A program made the translations under genes and the position numbers. From assembly GCA_963620035.1 (NCBI GenBank), contig CAVEXN010000033.1, forward strand, positions 1 to 24,450: 24,450 nucleotides of DNA. The letters are read 5' to 3'. Source of the stretch: F23-D06 sp963620035 (GTDB taxonomy: Bacteria; Bacteroidota; Bacteroidia; Bacteroidales; WCHB1-69). The first letter of the stretch is position 1; every line of letters starts with the position of its first letter. The notes below the pieces were generated by a model. It had not been told where the DNA came from. It worked only from the letters and a program-made list of their open reading frames with translations, and did not search any database. This document shows, piece after piece, positions 8,004 to 16,630 of this stretch.

Positions 8004-8846
8004 TTAATTAATTCCCCGGCTTTTCTTAATCCTTTCGTAAGCCTGGTTGACTTGTGCGAACTTGATTTCGGCAGATTTGCGCACTTCATCGCCCAAATGG
8101 GCCACTTTGTCAGGATGATGCTTCTTGGCGGCAGCCCGGTAGGCTTTCTTCACTTCGCTGTCGCTGGCATCAGGCGAGATTTCCAGAATCCTGTAATCGT
8201 CTTCCAAAGAACCGGCATTTTGGTAGTTTTTGTAACTGCTTGAACCTCCGTATGTTGATCGTCCGTAATCTCTGTTATAGTATGAACGGTAACCGGCGAA
8301 CATCGACTTTACGGCTTCAAAGTTGCTCCTGCTAATGCCGCACAAGTCGGAGATTTCCCGTATGGCCTGCACCTCTTCGTCGCACATGTTCCCGTCAGCA
8401 TGCGAGAACCCGAACAGGAACTGCAGGATCATGAGTTTTTCCGAAATGGTGGCGTTAAACTTGATGTCGTTGCATACGGCGGTGATGTCGGTGTCTTTGT
8501 CGAGCAGGTCGCGGAAATGGAGCAGTGCGGGCCCTACCTTTTCCTGTGTGAGGTACTGCGACAGAAAGACGCGCATGTATTCCAGTTCTGAACGCAGCAG
8601 CCGGTTGTGGTCTGACTTCGCCACGTATGCCGCCAGTACCAACTCCTGTTCGATGAAGTTGTTGGCGTTGTAATGGCTCGACTGGCCATGTCTGCCATTT
8701 ACTTTTCTGTGGCCGGTTATCCCGTTGATGATGAAGTCGATGCAGCCTCCGATTAACAATCCGAGAAGGGCGCCGCCAAAACCGCCTGAGAATAGTCCGA
8801 CCCAAAAACCTATTCCGCTGAAAAGTCCGGTGAAAAGGCATCCCAT
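8004..8846 (-). CDS. DjlA-like membrane co-chaperone with TerB-like and C-terminal J domains
   Basis: This 280-residue protein begins with a glycine-rich hydrophobic segment (about 5-40) that should anchor it in the inner membrane. A TerB/DjlA-type helical region follows (about 62-190, including FLFGFSHADGNMCDEEVQAI). It ends in a J domain (about 212-277) with the DYRILEISPDASDSEVKKAYR start and the HPD tripeptide at 244-246 that stimulates DnaK ATPase. This order matches the DjlA architecture. A Gly/Ser/Tyr-rich linker (about 183-210) joins the two parts. It begins 12 bp after the kdsC stop and is probably the last gene of the clpC operon, which links a J-domain recruiter to a Clp unfoldase. 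I am confident of the architecture; the partner DnaK and substrates are unknown. Confidence 0.85.
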   Translation of the reverse strand: MGCLFTGLFSGIGFWVGLFSGGFGGALLGLLIGGCIDFIINGITGHRKVNGRHGQSSHYNANNFIEQELVLAAYVAKSDHNRLLRSELEYMRVFLSQYLTQEKVGPALLHFRDLLDKDTDITAVCNDIKFNATISEKLMILQFLFGFSHADGNMCDEEVQAIREISDLCGISRSNFEAVKSMFAGYRSYYNRDYGRSTYGGSSSYKNYQNAGSLEDDYRILEISPDASDSEVKKAYRAAAKKHHPDKVAHLGDEVRKSAEIKFAQVNQAYERIKKSRGIN

Positions 8847-8858
8847 ATTGTTAGCAGG

Positions 8859-9380
8859 TTACCAGATGAATGCGTCTTCTTGAAACCATTTGCCTTGAAC
8901 CTTGAGGGTTTGTTCTATGACATCCCTCACGCAGCCGCAGCCGCCGGGCTGGAAGGAGATGTAGTCGGCGATGTGTTTGATCTCTTCGGCGGCATCGGCG
9001 GGGCAGCAGCAGATGCCGGCTCGCCGCATCATCTCGTAGTCGGGTATGTCGTCGCCCATTACCAACACGTTCTCAGGCTCCAGACTGTGTTCTTGCATGT
9101 AGTTGTCGAACAGTGTGATTTTGTTGTTCACGTGCAGGAAGATGTCCATCCCCGGAAAGTCATTGTAGCGAAGCCGCATAGAGTCGCCGTAGCCTCCGGA
9201 TATGACGGCCACACGATAGCCTTTTTTCAAGGCGTACTGCAAGGCGTAGCCGTCTTTGGTGCTGGTGGCGCGCACCATCTCGCCGTCGCGCTGCACATAA
9301 ACTTTCCCGTCTGACAGCACGCCGTCGAAGTCGAAGACGAATGCTTTGATGCTGCCTAATTTTGCTCTGAAGTTTGGCAT
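8859..9380 (-). CDS. kdsC: HAD-family 3-deoxy-D-manno-octulosonate 8-phosphate phosphatase (KdsC-like)
   Basis: This 173-residue cytoplasmic HAD hydrolase has the compact capless length of KdsC (about 160-190 aa). Motif I is FDFDGVLSDGKVY with nucleophile D17 and acid D19. Motif II is S61 in VISGG, motif III is K87, and motif IV is GDDIPDYEMM with D110/D111. The tail GGCGCVRDVIE resembles the GGxGAVRE segment of KdsC/YrbI proteins. The reaction is removal of phosphate from Kdo-8-phosphate to give Kdo for LPS inner core. It lies 2 bp downstream of clpC and 12 bp upstream of the djlA-like gene. Related sugar-acid phosphatases (for example sialic acid 9-phosphate type) share these motifs, so substrate is inferred; lpxB in the same window makes Kdo reasonable. 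Confidence 0.83.
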   Translation of the reverse strand: MPNFRAKLGSIKAFVFDFDGVLSDGKVYVQRDGEMVRATSTKDGYALQYALKKGYRVAVISGGYGDSMRLRYNDFPGMDIFLHVNNKITLFDNYMQEHSLEPENVLVMGDDIPDYEMMRRAGICCCPADAAEEIKHIADYISFQPGGCGCVRDVIEQTLKVQGKWFQEDAFIW

Positions 9381-9382
9381 AG

Positions 9383-11962
9383 TTATATTGTTGTGTCGGT
9401 GGTTTTCTCTTGTTCAAGGTCCGGGGGCAATGTTTCCGGTTTGGGCATGATGAACATGGCCTCTTTTTCTTCGCTGTAGTCGATGACCACAGAGGAGCCT
9501 TCGGGGAGGGTTTGGTTGAGGATCTCTTCGGCGAGCAGGTCTTCCACGTTTTTTTGGATGGCCCTTTTCAGCGGGCGTGCGCCATAGTGGACGTTCCAGC
9601 CGGTGTCGGCCAGAAAATGCCGCGCCTCGTCCGTGAAATGTACGTCGATGCCCAGGTCTTTGACCCTGTCCAGCACTTTCTTGAGTTCAATGTCCACAAT
9701 CTTGAGAATGTCGTCTTTGCCGAGGCTGTTGAAATAGATGACATCGTCGATGCGGTTGAGGAATTCAGGTGAGAAGTTCGCTTTCAGCGCTTTCTCCAAT
9801 ATGCTCTGCTCAACTTTGTCTTGTGCCGCCTTGGTGGCGCCGGTGCTGAAACCGACCCCTGTGCCGTAGTCTTTCAGTTCGCGCGACCCGAGGTTGGAGG
9901 TCATGATAAGGATAGTGTTCCTGAAGTCCACCTTTCGTCCGATGCCGTCAGTAAGTTGTCCTTCGTCAAGTACTTGCAGCAGGATGTTATAGATGTCCTG
10001 GTGGGCTTTCTCTATTTCGTCGAGCAGGACGATGGAGTAGGGTTTGCGGCGCACTTTCTCGGTGAGTTGGCCGCCCTCTTCGTAGCCCACGTATCCCGGA
10101 GGCGCGCCGATGAGCCGCGAGACGGTGTGTTTTTCCATATATTCGCTCATGTCGATACGGATAATGGCGTCTTGTGAGTCGAAAAGGTATTCGGCGAGCA
10201 CTTTCGCAAGGTAGGTCTTGCCTACGCCGGTAGGTCCCAGAAAGATGAACGTGCCGATGGGTTTGTTCGGGTCTTTTAGCCCGGCACGGTTGCGGCGTAT
10301 GGCCTTGGCGATTTTCAGGATGGCGTTGTCTTGTCCGATGACAGCCCCTTTGAGTTCGTCGGCCATCTTCAGGAGGCGTTCGCTCTCGTTGCGGGCGATG
10401 CGCTGCGTGGGCACGCCGGTCATCATGGCCACCACTTCGGCCACGGTGTCTTCGGTGACCGTGGGACGTTGCATGTCCGCCTCTTTCTCCCATTTTTTCT
10501 TGATGCTGTCTTGCGTCTGCTCCAGTTTCTTGATCTCGTCGCGGTAGCCTGCGGCGGCATTGTATTGCTGGCTTTTGATGGCCTCCATTTTCAATTTCTC
10601 GAAGTCGGCGATCTCTTTTTCTACCTGCAGCAACTCGTCAGGGATGTGGATGTTCTGGATGTGGACACGGGCGCCCGCTTCGTCAAGCGTGTCAATGGCT
10701 TTGTCGGGGAAGCAACGGTCTGTGATGTACCGGTTTGACAGTGACACGCATGCTTTGATGGCCCCGTCGCTGTATTTCACGAGGTGGTGCTCTTCATATT
10801 TGTCTTTGATGTTGTTCAGGATTTCTATGGTCTCTTCGGGGGTGGTCGGCTCGAGGATGATTTTCTGGAAACGGCGTTCCAACGCTCCGTCCTTTTCGAT
10901 GTATTCGCGGTATTCGTCGAGGGTGGTGGCGCCGATGCACTGCATCTCGCCGCGTGCAAGGGCGGGTTTGAACAAGTTGGACGCATCCATGCTGCCGGGC
11001 GAGTTGCCCGCCCCGACCATCGTGTGCAATTCGTCAATGAACAGGATGATGTTGGGGTTCTTCTCGATTTCGGTCAGCAGGGTCTTCACACGCTCTTCAA
11101 ATTGCCCCCGGTATTTGGTGCCGGCCACCAGCGATGCCATGTCAAGGCTTACGATACGTTTGTGCAACAACGTGCGGGAAACATGCCCCTGCACGATGTT
11201 GATGGCCAAGCCCTCGGCTACGGCCGACTTCCCTACGCCGGGTTCGCCGATAAGGACCGGGTTGTTCTTCTTGCGTCTGCTCAGGATCTGGGCTATGCGC
11301 TCAAGTTCTTTCTGCCGCCCGACAACAGGATCCAGTTTGTTTTCTGCTGCCAGTCTGGTGAGGTCTTTGCCGAAACTGTCCAGCATCGGGGTGGCTGACC
11401 CTTTGCCGCCCTCCCTGCCGGCACGGGTCGAGAAGCGACGGTCATCCTCTTCGTCTTCTTCTTCGTCATTCGATGAAAAGATGGCCTCCGTGCGCCCCGA
11501 TTCCATGTTCAGCTCTTTTTTCGCTTCGTTGAGGAACGTGGTGTAGGAAACCCCATAACGGATGAGGTACGCCTTGACGATGTTCGAAGAGTCGTTGCGC
11601 CCGTCACGGAGAATGGCAAGGATGAAGTGAAAGGATTCGATAACCGGACTCCTGAATTCTTTCGATAAAAGGGAAGACAACCGTATGATGTTGGTGGTCT
11701 GTGTGTTGAAATTGAGTTTCTCGGGTGGCGTGTCTGTCTTGTTTTCTGCCGAGTCTATAATGCTCTCGAGTTTGGTCCGGAATGCGTCAATGTCGATGCG
11801 GAAAATCCCGAACAGGTTTTTGGTCGTGCTTTCGTTCGGATAGCGCAAGACAGCAACCATGATGTGTTCGATGCCGATATATGGGGAACGATAGTAAGCG
11901 GCGATTCTTCCGGCCTCTTCCATCGCATAGTTCATCTCATCAGAATACTTGAAATTTTCCAT
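9383..11962 (-). CDS. clpC: ClpC-type AAA+ unfoldase, ATP-binding subunit of Clp protease
   Basis: This 859-residue two-ring Clp ATPase feeds proteins to ClpP. It has a Clp N domain (about 1-150), a short acidic linker (164-174), AAA-1 with Walker A GEPGVGKS (239-246) and Walker B LFIDE (307-311), and a middle region with UVR-like sequence (about 465-485). AAA-2 carries GPTGVGKT (576-583), LLDE (646-649) and sensor 2 GARPLKR (794-800). The VGF tripeptide at 703-705 sits where ClpC/ClpA carry their ClpP-docking loop, and the short middle domain argues against ClpB. The transcript starts at a consensus promoter about 19 bp upstream. It is the first gene of a tight operon with kdsC and a djlA-like gene. 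No mcsA/mcsB/ctsR-type partners are seen, so arginine-phosphate targeting as in Firmicutes is not indicated. Confidence 0.95.
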   Translation of the reverse strand: MENFKYSDEMNYAMEEAGRIAAYYRSPYIGIEHIMVAVLRYPNESTTKNLFGIFRIDIDAFRTKLESIIDSAENKTDTPPEKLNFNTQTTNIIRLSSLLSKEFRSPVIESFHFILAILRDGRNDSSNIVKAYLIRYGVSYTTFLNEAKKELNMESGRTEAIFSSNDEEEDEEDDRRFSTRAGREGGKGSATPMLDSFGKDLTRLAAENKLDPVVGRQKELERIAQILSRRKKNNPVLIGEPGVGKSAVAEGLAINIVQGHVSRTLLHKRIVSLDMASLVAGTKYRGQFEERVKTLLTEIEKNPNIILFIDELHTMVGAGNSPGSMDASNLFKPALARGEMQCIGATTLDEYREYIEKDGALERRFQKIILEPTTPEETIEILNNIKDKYEEHHLVKYSDGAIKACVSLSNRYITDRCFPDKAIDTLDEAGARVHIQNIHIPDELLQVEKEIADFEKLKMEAIKSQQYNAAAGYRDEIKKLEQTQDSIKKKWEKEADMQRPTVTEDTVAEVVAMMTGVPTQRIARNESERLLKMADELKGAVIGQDNAILKIAKAIRRNRAGLKDPNKPIGTFIFLGPTGVGKTYLAKVLAEYLFDSQDAIIRIDMSEYMEKHTVSRLIGAPPGYVGYEEGGQLTEKVRRKPYSIVLLDEIEKAHQDIYNILLQVLDEGQLTDGIGRKVDFRNTILIMTSNLGSRELKDYGTGVGFSTGATKAAQDKVEQSILEKALKANFSPEFLNRIDDVIYFNSLGKDDILKIVDIELKKVLDRVKDLGIDVHFTDEARHFLADTGWNVHYGARPLKRAIQKNVEDLLAEEILNQTLPEGSSVVIDYSEEKEAMFIMPKPETLPPDLEQEKTTDTTI

Positions 11963-11980
11963 TTACGTTGAAATTTGCGG

Positions 11981-11988
11981 CAAAAGTA
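11981..11988 (-). promoter_or_regulatory. -7 promoter element of the clpC operon
   Basis: TACTTTTG on the minus strand fits TAnnTTTG and lies 19-26 bases upstream of the clpC ATG. Candidate -33 elements are TTTG with a 17-base spacer or CTTG with 21. The surrounding 18 bases (11977-11994) are identical to the MORN-operon promoter core (6089-6106). Confidence 0.65.
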
Positions 11989-12009
11989 CAAAAAAAGAAC
12001 AAGTGCAAA

Positions 12010-12055
12010 CAAGGCTATGCGAAGTTGTGTCAAAGGTCAACTCCCCATAGCCTTG
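12010..12055 (-). terminator. Hairpin terminator of the T9SS type B operon
   Basis: A perfect 10-bp inverted repeat, CAAGGCTATG / CATAGCCTTG, encloses a further AGTTG/CAACT stem. On the minus strand it lies 35 bp after the stop at 12091 and is followed by a T-rich stretch with seven consecutive Ts. It abuts the clpC promoter, so it insulates clpC from the upstream T9SS transcript. Confidence 0.72.
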
Positions 12056-12090
12056 CCCGGTTTTCCCATACGGTTTATGTCAGCAGCCGG

Positions 12091-14955
12091 CTACCGTATC
12101 AGGGTGACATTGCCCGTAATCTGCGGCTGTCCCGGCCCGGCGATGTTGTCCAATTGGGTCCAATGTCGGATGTAGTAGATGTAAACACCCTGCGGACATG
12201 CGTTCCCGGCCATGTCGTTGCCGTCCCAGCCAACGTTGGGGTCGGTTGACTTGTACACCAGCCTTCCCTGGCGGTCGTAGATGAGCATCTGGTATTTCTC
12301 GATTTCGATGCCTTCAAAACTGGGGATGAATGTGTTGTTCAGCGCGTCACCGTTCGGGGTGAAAGCATTGGGGATGTAGAAGTGTATGGGCACCGTGACG
12401 GTAACATATTGTGTGGTGGAGTCTGTACACCGTTGGGTATTGGTAACCGTGAGCGTGACAGGATAGGTGCCCGTGTGGGTGAAGTCGTGCGTGGGGTTCG
12501 CCACGTCGTGTACGACAGAGCCCGTTGCATCGTAGCGGTCGTGGAAGTTCCAACGCCATGTGGAGTCGGCAGTGCAGGTCATGTTGCAATAAAGCGTGCC
12601 GTATCCGTGTTCCATCACGATTTCACTCGGCGACATCGTGAACGATACTTCCGGCAACGGCCTTACGATGATGGTGAATGTGTCTGTCTTGAAACATTCG
12701 TTGTCCCTGGGCAGGATGGCACGTACTACGTAAGTGGTTTTGTCCGTAGGCGATACCAGCCGTGTGGCTCCCGATGGCCCGTTCTCCCAAACGTAGTTGT
12801 AGTCGGTGGTGTCGGCCGATGCCGTGAGGCGGACGCTCTCGCCCCGGCAGATCTCTTCGTTGCCTTGGATCTTGGGCTGCTCCAGCTCTTCAACCACTAA
12901 TTTGGCAGTGTCAGTGGTGGTGCAGTTGTTGTTGTAGGTGATGGTGAGAATGCAGTCTTGGCTCTCCTGCGCTATGAAGGTGAGGTCTCTCACGGTGTCA
13001 CCGGTGTTCCAGCTGTAGGAGTCGGGCACTATGGTGTCCAGTTCTTGTATTACAGGACTGAACGAGACTTCCTTTCCGGGACAGACATGTGTTCCTCTCA
13101 AAGTCACGTCGGGTATGTTGACGCGCACTAATATGGTGTCCAGCAGGTCAAAGGAGGCGCCGGTGGAGTTGGTGAAATGGTATTTGGCGATGTAGCGGGT
13201 GGTTGTGGTGGGATCTACGACTAACCTTTGCGTGGTGCCGATACAAGGGGTGTTGATGTCGTTCTCGAACCATTCGATGGTGGCATCCTCGTCCAGCGGG
13301 GTGATGGGGGTGAAACGCCATGCTTCGTTGTTGGCGGTCCAGTTGGTGGCAAAAGTGCGCCCCGGCGCGATGACCATCTGCGAGGAGGTGGTGTTCTGTA
13401 GCCCGACAACGCCGTTGCCGTTGTTCCAATTGGAACAGCAGGCACGGTGGCGTATGAACACGTCGATGATGTTGGTGCCTTCGTAAATTACCATCTGGTA
13501 AGAGTTGTACATGTTGTTGTCTTGCGTGTAACAGGAGAAAAGCCCCACGTTGTCGTAGTTGAACACAAAGGTGCGGCACGGGTACTCGCCCATCACGCCG
13601 TAGCGGATGCCGCCGTTGTTGATATAGTGGCCGGGATAGATGTCTTCCATGACGCCATAAATACAGTTTCGGTAAAGATAGGGTGGTTCAGTGTATGGCG
13701 GTGTGCTGGTGTGGGTAGGGCATCCCGTGGATTTCCATTCACACCGGCCCGATTGTGACGAGAATGAAATCAAACCGTTGGCGCCCGGGTATGCCTTGGT
13801 GTAAGGCTTGCCGAAGAATGAGAAGGTGAAAGGCAAGGTCACACCGCTAGAGGTGATCCAGTTGTCGTCTGTGTTGGCATCTATCAAAGTGCCGGCATTG
13901 AAGTCAAACGGCGGAGCATAGGTGACTTGCGAAACGGTATAGTCGTTGGCATAGCGTCCCGTGGCCGTGATGCTCGCGGAGAGGATGGTGGGAATGCCGC
14001 ACTGGTGGTCGATGACATTCGGGTCTTCAGTGTCGGAGGTGGAGATGATTACCTGCGGGCACGCGGTGCCGCTCGGGGTCTCGAAAAGCTCGGATACGCA
14101 CGAAACGGTGGCCGCCCAGCCCGACTTTGACACGTCACCCGCCGCGCCGATGTATTCAACATAGAGCGTGGAACCGGACGAGAAAAGCACGGGCGGCTTG
14201 TTGCCCGTAGTGGCGTCAAGGGTAGAGGAGTGGAATTGCCCTATGAGGCGCTTGTTGGGGTCTGACTTGGCCCCGTCGTATATCTTCATCAGCCCGTTGA
14301 TGGAAAAACTCTGGAATTCCATCTTGATGTGCGAGGCAGGCGACACGAACTCAACGTCATAGTGCTCGTTGTTTGCTGCAATGTTGCCGTTGGCGCCGCC
14401 GGAGTCGTAAAAGAGGGCGTTGCACCCCGAATACAGGGAACCGTCGTAGTCGCTGATGAGCACGGTCGAGGAGCTCAGAGACGTGGCGTATGCCTGCGCC
14501 ACCCAACCATCGCTCAACACCCCGTAGTCGTCGATGTCGTCGGAATGGAACACGAAAGTGAGGAAGCGGCCCGTGGAATTGACCTGTCCGGGAGAGCGCA
14601 CGGAGTTGTATGCGCCGATGAGTGTGGCGTCGGTGTTCTGCCCGTCAAAGATGAAAAGCGTATCACCGTAGCCCATAGTGAAATCGTTGAACAGCACGGT
14701 GAGGTAACTGTTCGACATTTCGGTTTTCATCGTCAGTGTGTCGCGGATGTTGCGGTCAAAATAGCCGAGCGGATGGTTGTTGGGACCGGGATTGGCTGCC
14801 GTGCCGCCGGGGTCATAAAAATAACGTATGTCTTCACCCACCATCTGCAGGTCGGAAGTGTTCGTCATGATGATGTCCTGGGCGGAAAGCGTGCCTGCAC
14901 CTAAGCAGAGCAACAATAAAAAAAAGGATAGGGAGAGGTGTTTTGGATTTCTCAT
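12091..14955 (-). CDS. Large T9SS type B-sorted surface protein with CUB-like and PKD/Ig-like domains
   Basis: This 954-residue protein has a signal peptide (about 1-25, ending SAQ). Two CUB-like segments follow (about 35-160 and 165-290), seen from repeated GYGDTLFIFDG / INGLMKIYDGA with LTFVFHSDD / LYVEYIGAAG. A cysteine-containing beta-rich middle follows (about 310-560). Ig/PKD-like repeats cover about 570-850, the last one resembling PKD (WRWNFHD..., PTHDFTHTGTYPVTLTVTN). The final 96 residues form the gliding-motility-associated (CHU_C, type B) sorting domain: FYIPNAFTPNGDALNN at 859, IYDRQGRLVYKS, GWDGND and CPQGVYIYYI. The known role of this tail is T9SS export, often without the type A attachment mode. 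It starts 11 bp after a small gene that encodes essentially only such a tail. Its function may be adhesion or gliding; no enzyme domain is visible. Confidence 0.85.
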   Translation of the reverse strand: MRNPKHLSLSFFLLLLCLGAGTLSAQDIIMTNTSDLQMVGEDIRYFYDPGGTAANPGPNNHPLGYFDRNIRDTLTMKTEMSNSYLTVLFNDFTMGYGDTLFIFDGQNTDATLIGAYNSVRSPGQVNSTGRFLTFVFHSDDIDDYGVLSDGWVAQAYATSLSSSTVLISDYDGSLYSGCNALFYDSGGANGNIAANNEHYDVEFVSPASHIKMEFQSFSINGLMKIYDGAKSDPNKRLIGQFHSSTLDATTGNKPPVLFSSGSTLYVEYIGAAGDVSKSGWAATVSCVSELFETPSGTACPQVIISTSDTEDPNVIDHQCGIPTILSASITATGRYANDYTVSQVTYAPPFDFNAGTLIDANTDDNWITSSGVTLPFTFSFFGKPYTKAYPGANGLISFSSQSGRCEWKSTGCPTHTSTPPYTEPPYLYRNCIYGVMEDIYPGHYINNGGIRYGVMGEYPCRTFVFNYDNVGLFSCYTQDNNMYNSYQMVIYEGTNIIDVFIRHRACCSNWNNGNGVVGLQNTTSSQMVIAPGRTFATNWTANNEAWRFTPITPLDEDATIEWFENDINTPCIGTTQRLVVDPTTTTRYIAKYHFTNSTGASFDLLDTILVRVNIPDVTLRGTHVCPGKEVSFSPVIQELDTIVPDSYSWNTGDTVRDLTFIAQESQDCILTITYNNNCTTTDTAKLVVEELEQPKIQGNEEICRGESVRLTASADTTDYNYVWENGPSGATRLVSPTDKTTYVVRAILPRDNECFKTDTFTIIVRPLPEVSFTMSPSEIVMEHGYGTLYCNMTCTADSTWRWNFHDRYDATGSVVHDVANPTHDFTHTGTYPVTLTVTNTQRCTDSTTQYVTVTVPIHFYIPNAFTPNGDALNNTFIPSFEGIEIEKYQMLIYDRQGRLVYKSTDPNVGWDGNDMAGNACPQGVYIYYIRHWTQLDNIAGPGQPQITGNVTLIR

Positions 14956-14966
14956 TTTTAGGAAAA

Positions 14967-15413
14967 TTATCTGAGTAGTGCAATGGTATGTTTATGTACC
15001 ATATAATCGTCTTTGCCGACATTGCCGCTCTCTTCAGCGCCGCGGAGCCGGTACTTGATGATGCAGACATATACTCCGGCAGGACATGCGACGCCGTTCT
15101 TGTCGGTGCCGTCCCATTCGGCCATCGGGTTGTTGAGGTTCGACTTGAACAACAGTTTGCCGTAGCGGTCGTATATCATCATCTGGAAAAACGAGAATGT
15201 GGCAAACGGCTCTACTTCGTACTTGAGATGGAATGTTTCGTTGAGCCCGTCACTGTTGGGGGAGAAGGCGTTGGGTACGAAAAAAGGAAGCGTGTCTCCG
15301 GCGGTCAATGCCGTAGCCTCCGCCACCGTACATGAGGTGCGGCAAGGCAGTTGTCTGGCATTACATATTGCGAGTGAGAACGTTATGATTGATAAAATGA
15401 TAATTTTTTTCAT
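14967..15413 (-). CDS. Small T9SS type B protein consisting almost only of signal peptide and sorting domain
   Basis: This 148-residue protein has a clear signal peptide (MKKIIILSIITFSLAICNA) and then only about 27 residues, with two cysteines in LPCRTSC, before a complete type B sorting domain. That domain shows FFVPNAFSPNSDGLNETF, MMIYDRYGKLLFKS, EWDGTDKNG and CPAGVYVCIIKY, and ends IALLR. Normal T9SS cargo has hundreds of residues ahead of this domain; here there is no cargo. The start at 15413 is preferred over an ATG at 15464, which would overlap the end of lpxB and place a non-signal segment in front. It lies 57 bp after lpxB and 11 bp before the large CUB protein gene, so it is probably in that transcript. 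Its function is unknown; it could be a decoy, anchor or structural partner. Confidence 0.8.
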   Translation of the reverse strand: MKKIIILSIITFSLAICNARQLPCRTSCTVAEATALTAGDTLPFFVPNAFSPNSDGLNETFHLKYEVEPFATFSFFQMMIYDRYGKLLFKSNLNNPMAEWDGTDKNGVACPAGVYVCIIKYRLRGAEESGNVGKDDYMVHKHTIALLR

Positions 15414-15470
15414 ATTCGGACAATGTGCTTTTGTTTTAACGATATGGATGCTTTTGTGTTGCAACCGGAT

Positions 15471-16607
15471 TCAATTTTTTATGTTTCTTGTCAGGCTTCC
15501 TATGATGACGTCGGCGGCCTTGGCGGAGGCGGACCCGTCGCCCAAGAGGGTGTATAACTGCCGGTAGTCCGCCTTTATGCGGTCAATGTTCTGCCGGTTT
15601 TCGGCTATAAGGTCCAGTTCCTCTTTGAGCGTCCTGGTGTTAAGGTCGTGCTGTATCAACTCGCTCACGATTTTCTTGTCGGCAATCAGGTTCGGCAGGG
15701 AGATGAAGCGGATGCCGGAGACGAGGTTCTTGGCGATGAGGTACGAGAGTTCGCTGCCGGCATAGCAGACCACTTGCGGCGTGCCGATCATGGCCGTCTC
15801 GAGGGTGGCGGTTCCGGAGGCTACGATGGCGGCTTTGGCGTTGGCAAGCAGCGGATAGGCGCTGCCGGATACCTGTTTCACGTCATAATTGCCGATGTAC
15901 TTGCCGTACAGTTCGGCGGGCTGCCAGTTTACGGTGGACACGACAAACTGGTACTGCGGAAACAACGGCACCACTTTGAGCATACGGGGCAGTATGGCTG
16001 AAATCTCCTGCTTGCGGCTGCCTGGCAGCAACGCGATGATGTCGCGCCCGTCAAGACCGTTGTTGTGGCGGAAGTCCTTCACGGCCTCCTGCCCGCGCAG
16101 GTCTCCGCCCACGGCGTCCAGCAGGGGATGCCCTACATAATGAACCTCCAGGCCGTTGCGGGCATAGAACGCTTTCTCGAACGGGAGGATGACGAGCATC
16201 TCATCGACATATCTGCGGATCTTGCGTATGCGCCCTTTCTTCCAGGCCCAGATCTGCGGCGAGATGTAGTAGATGACTTTCAGCCCGTTTTCTTTGGCAA
16301 AGCGGGCGATGCGCAGGTTGAAGCCGGGATAGTCAACCAGAATGACGGCATCCGGCCCATAGAGCAGGATGTCTGCCTCGCAGACCTTGATGTTGCGGAA
16401 TATCGTGTTGAGGTGTACAAAGACTTCCCAAAATCCCATAAAGGCCAGATCGCGGTAATGCTTGACCAAGTCGCCGCCCTCGGCTTCCATCAAGTTGCCG
16501 CCCCAGCAACGGAACTCCGCCTTCGGGTCACGGACTTTCAGGGCTTTCATCAGGTTGGAAGCATGAAGGTCCCCCGACGCTTCGCCGGCTATGATGTAGT
16601 ACTTCAT
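15471..16607 (-). CDS. lpxB: Lipid-A-disaccharide synthase
   Basis: This 378-residue GT19 glycosyltransferase joins UDP-2,3-diacylglucosamine and lipid X to form the beta-1,6 tetraacyl disaccharide of lipid A at the inner face of the cytoplasmic membrane. Family motifs are in order: GEASGDLHASNL (8-19), the MGFWEV segment (57-62) with membrane-inserting hydrophobics, DYPGFNLRIARFAK (92-105), YYISPQIWAWKKGR (113-126), LPFEKAFY (141-148), YVGHPLLD (157-164) and GSRKQEI. Length is normal for LpxB. It begins 23 bp after the YqeY-like gene and precedes the two T9SS genes. Together with kdsC and the OstA-like gene in this window it supports a Gram-negative envelope. Confidence 0.95.
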   Translation of the reverse strand: MKYYIIAGEASGDLHASNLMKALKVRDPKAEFRCWGGNLMEAEGGDLVKHYRDLAFMGFWEVFVHLNTIFRNIKVCEADILLYGPDAVILVDYPGFNLRIARFAKENGLKVIYYISPQIWAWKKGRIRKIRRYVDEMLVILPFEKAFYARNGLEVHYVGHPLLDAVGGDLRGQEAVKDFRHNNGLDGRDIIALLPGSRKQEISAILPRMLKVVPLFPQYQFVVSTVNWQPAELYGKYIGNYDVKQVSGSAYPLLANAKAAIVASGTATLETAMIGTPQVVCYAGSELSYLIAKNLVSGIRFISLPNLIADKKIVSELIQHDLNTRTLKEELDLIAENRQNIDRIKADYRQLYTLLGDGSASAKAADVIIGSLTRNIKN

Positions 16608-16630
16608 CTGGCTGTTTGCTTGCTTTGCAA

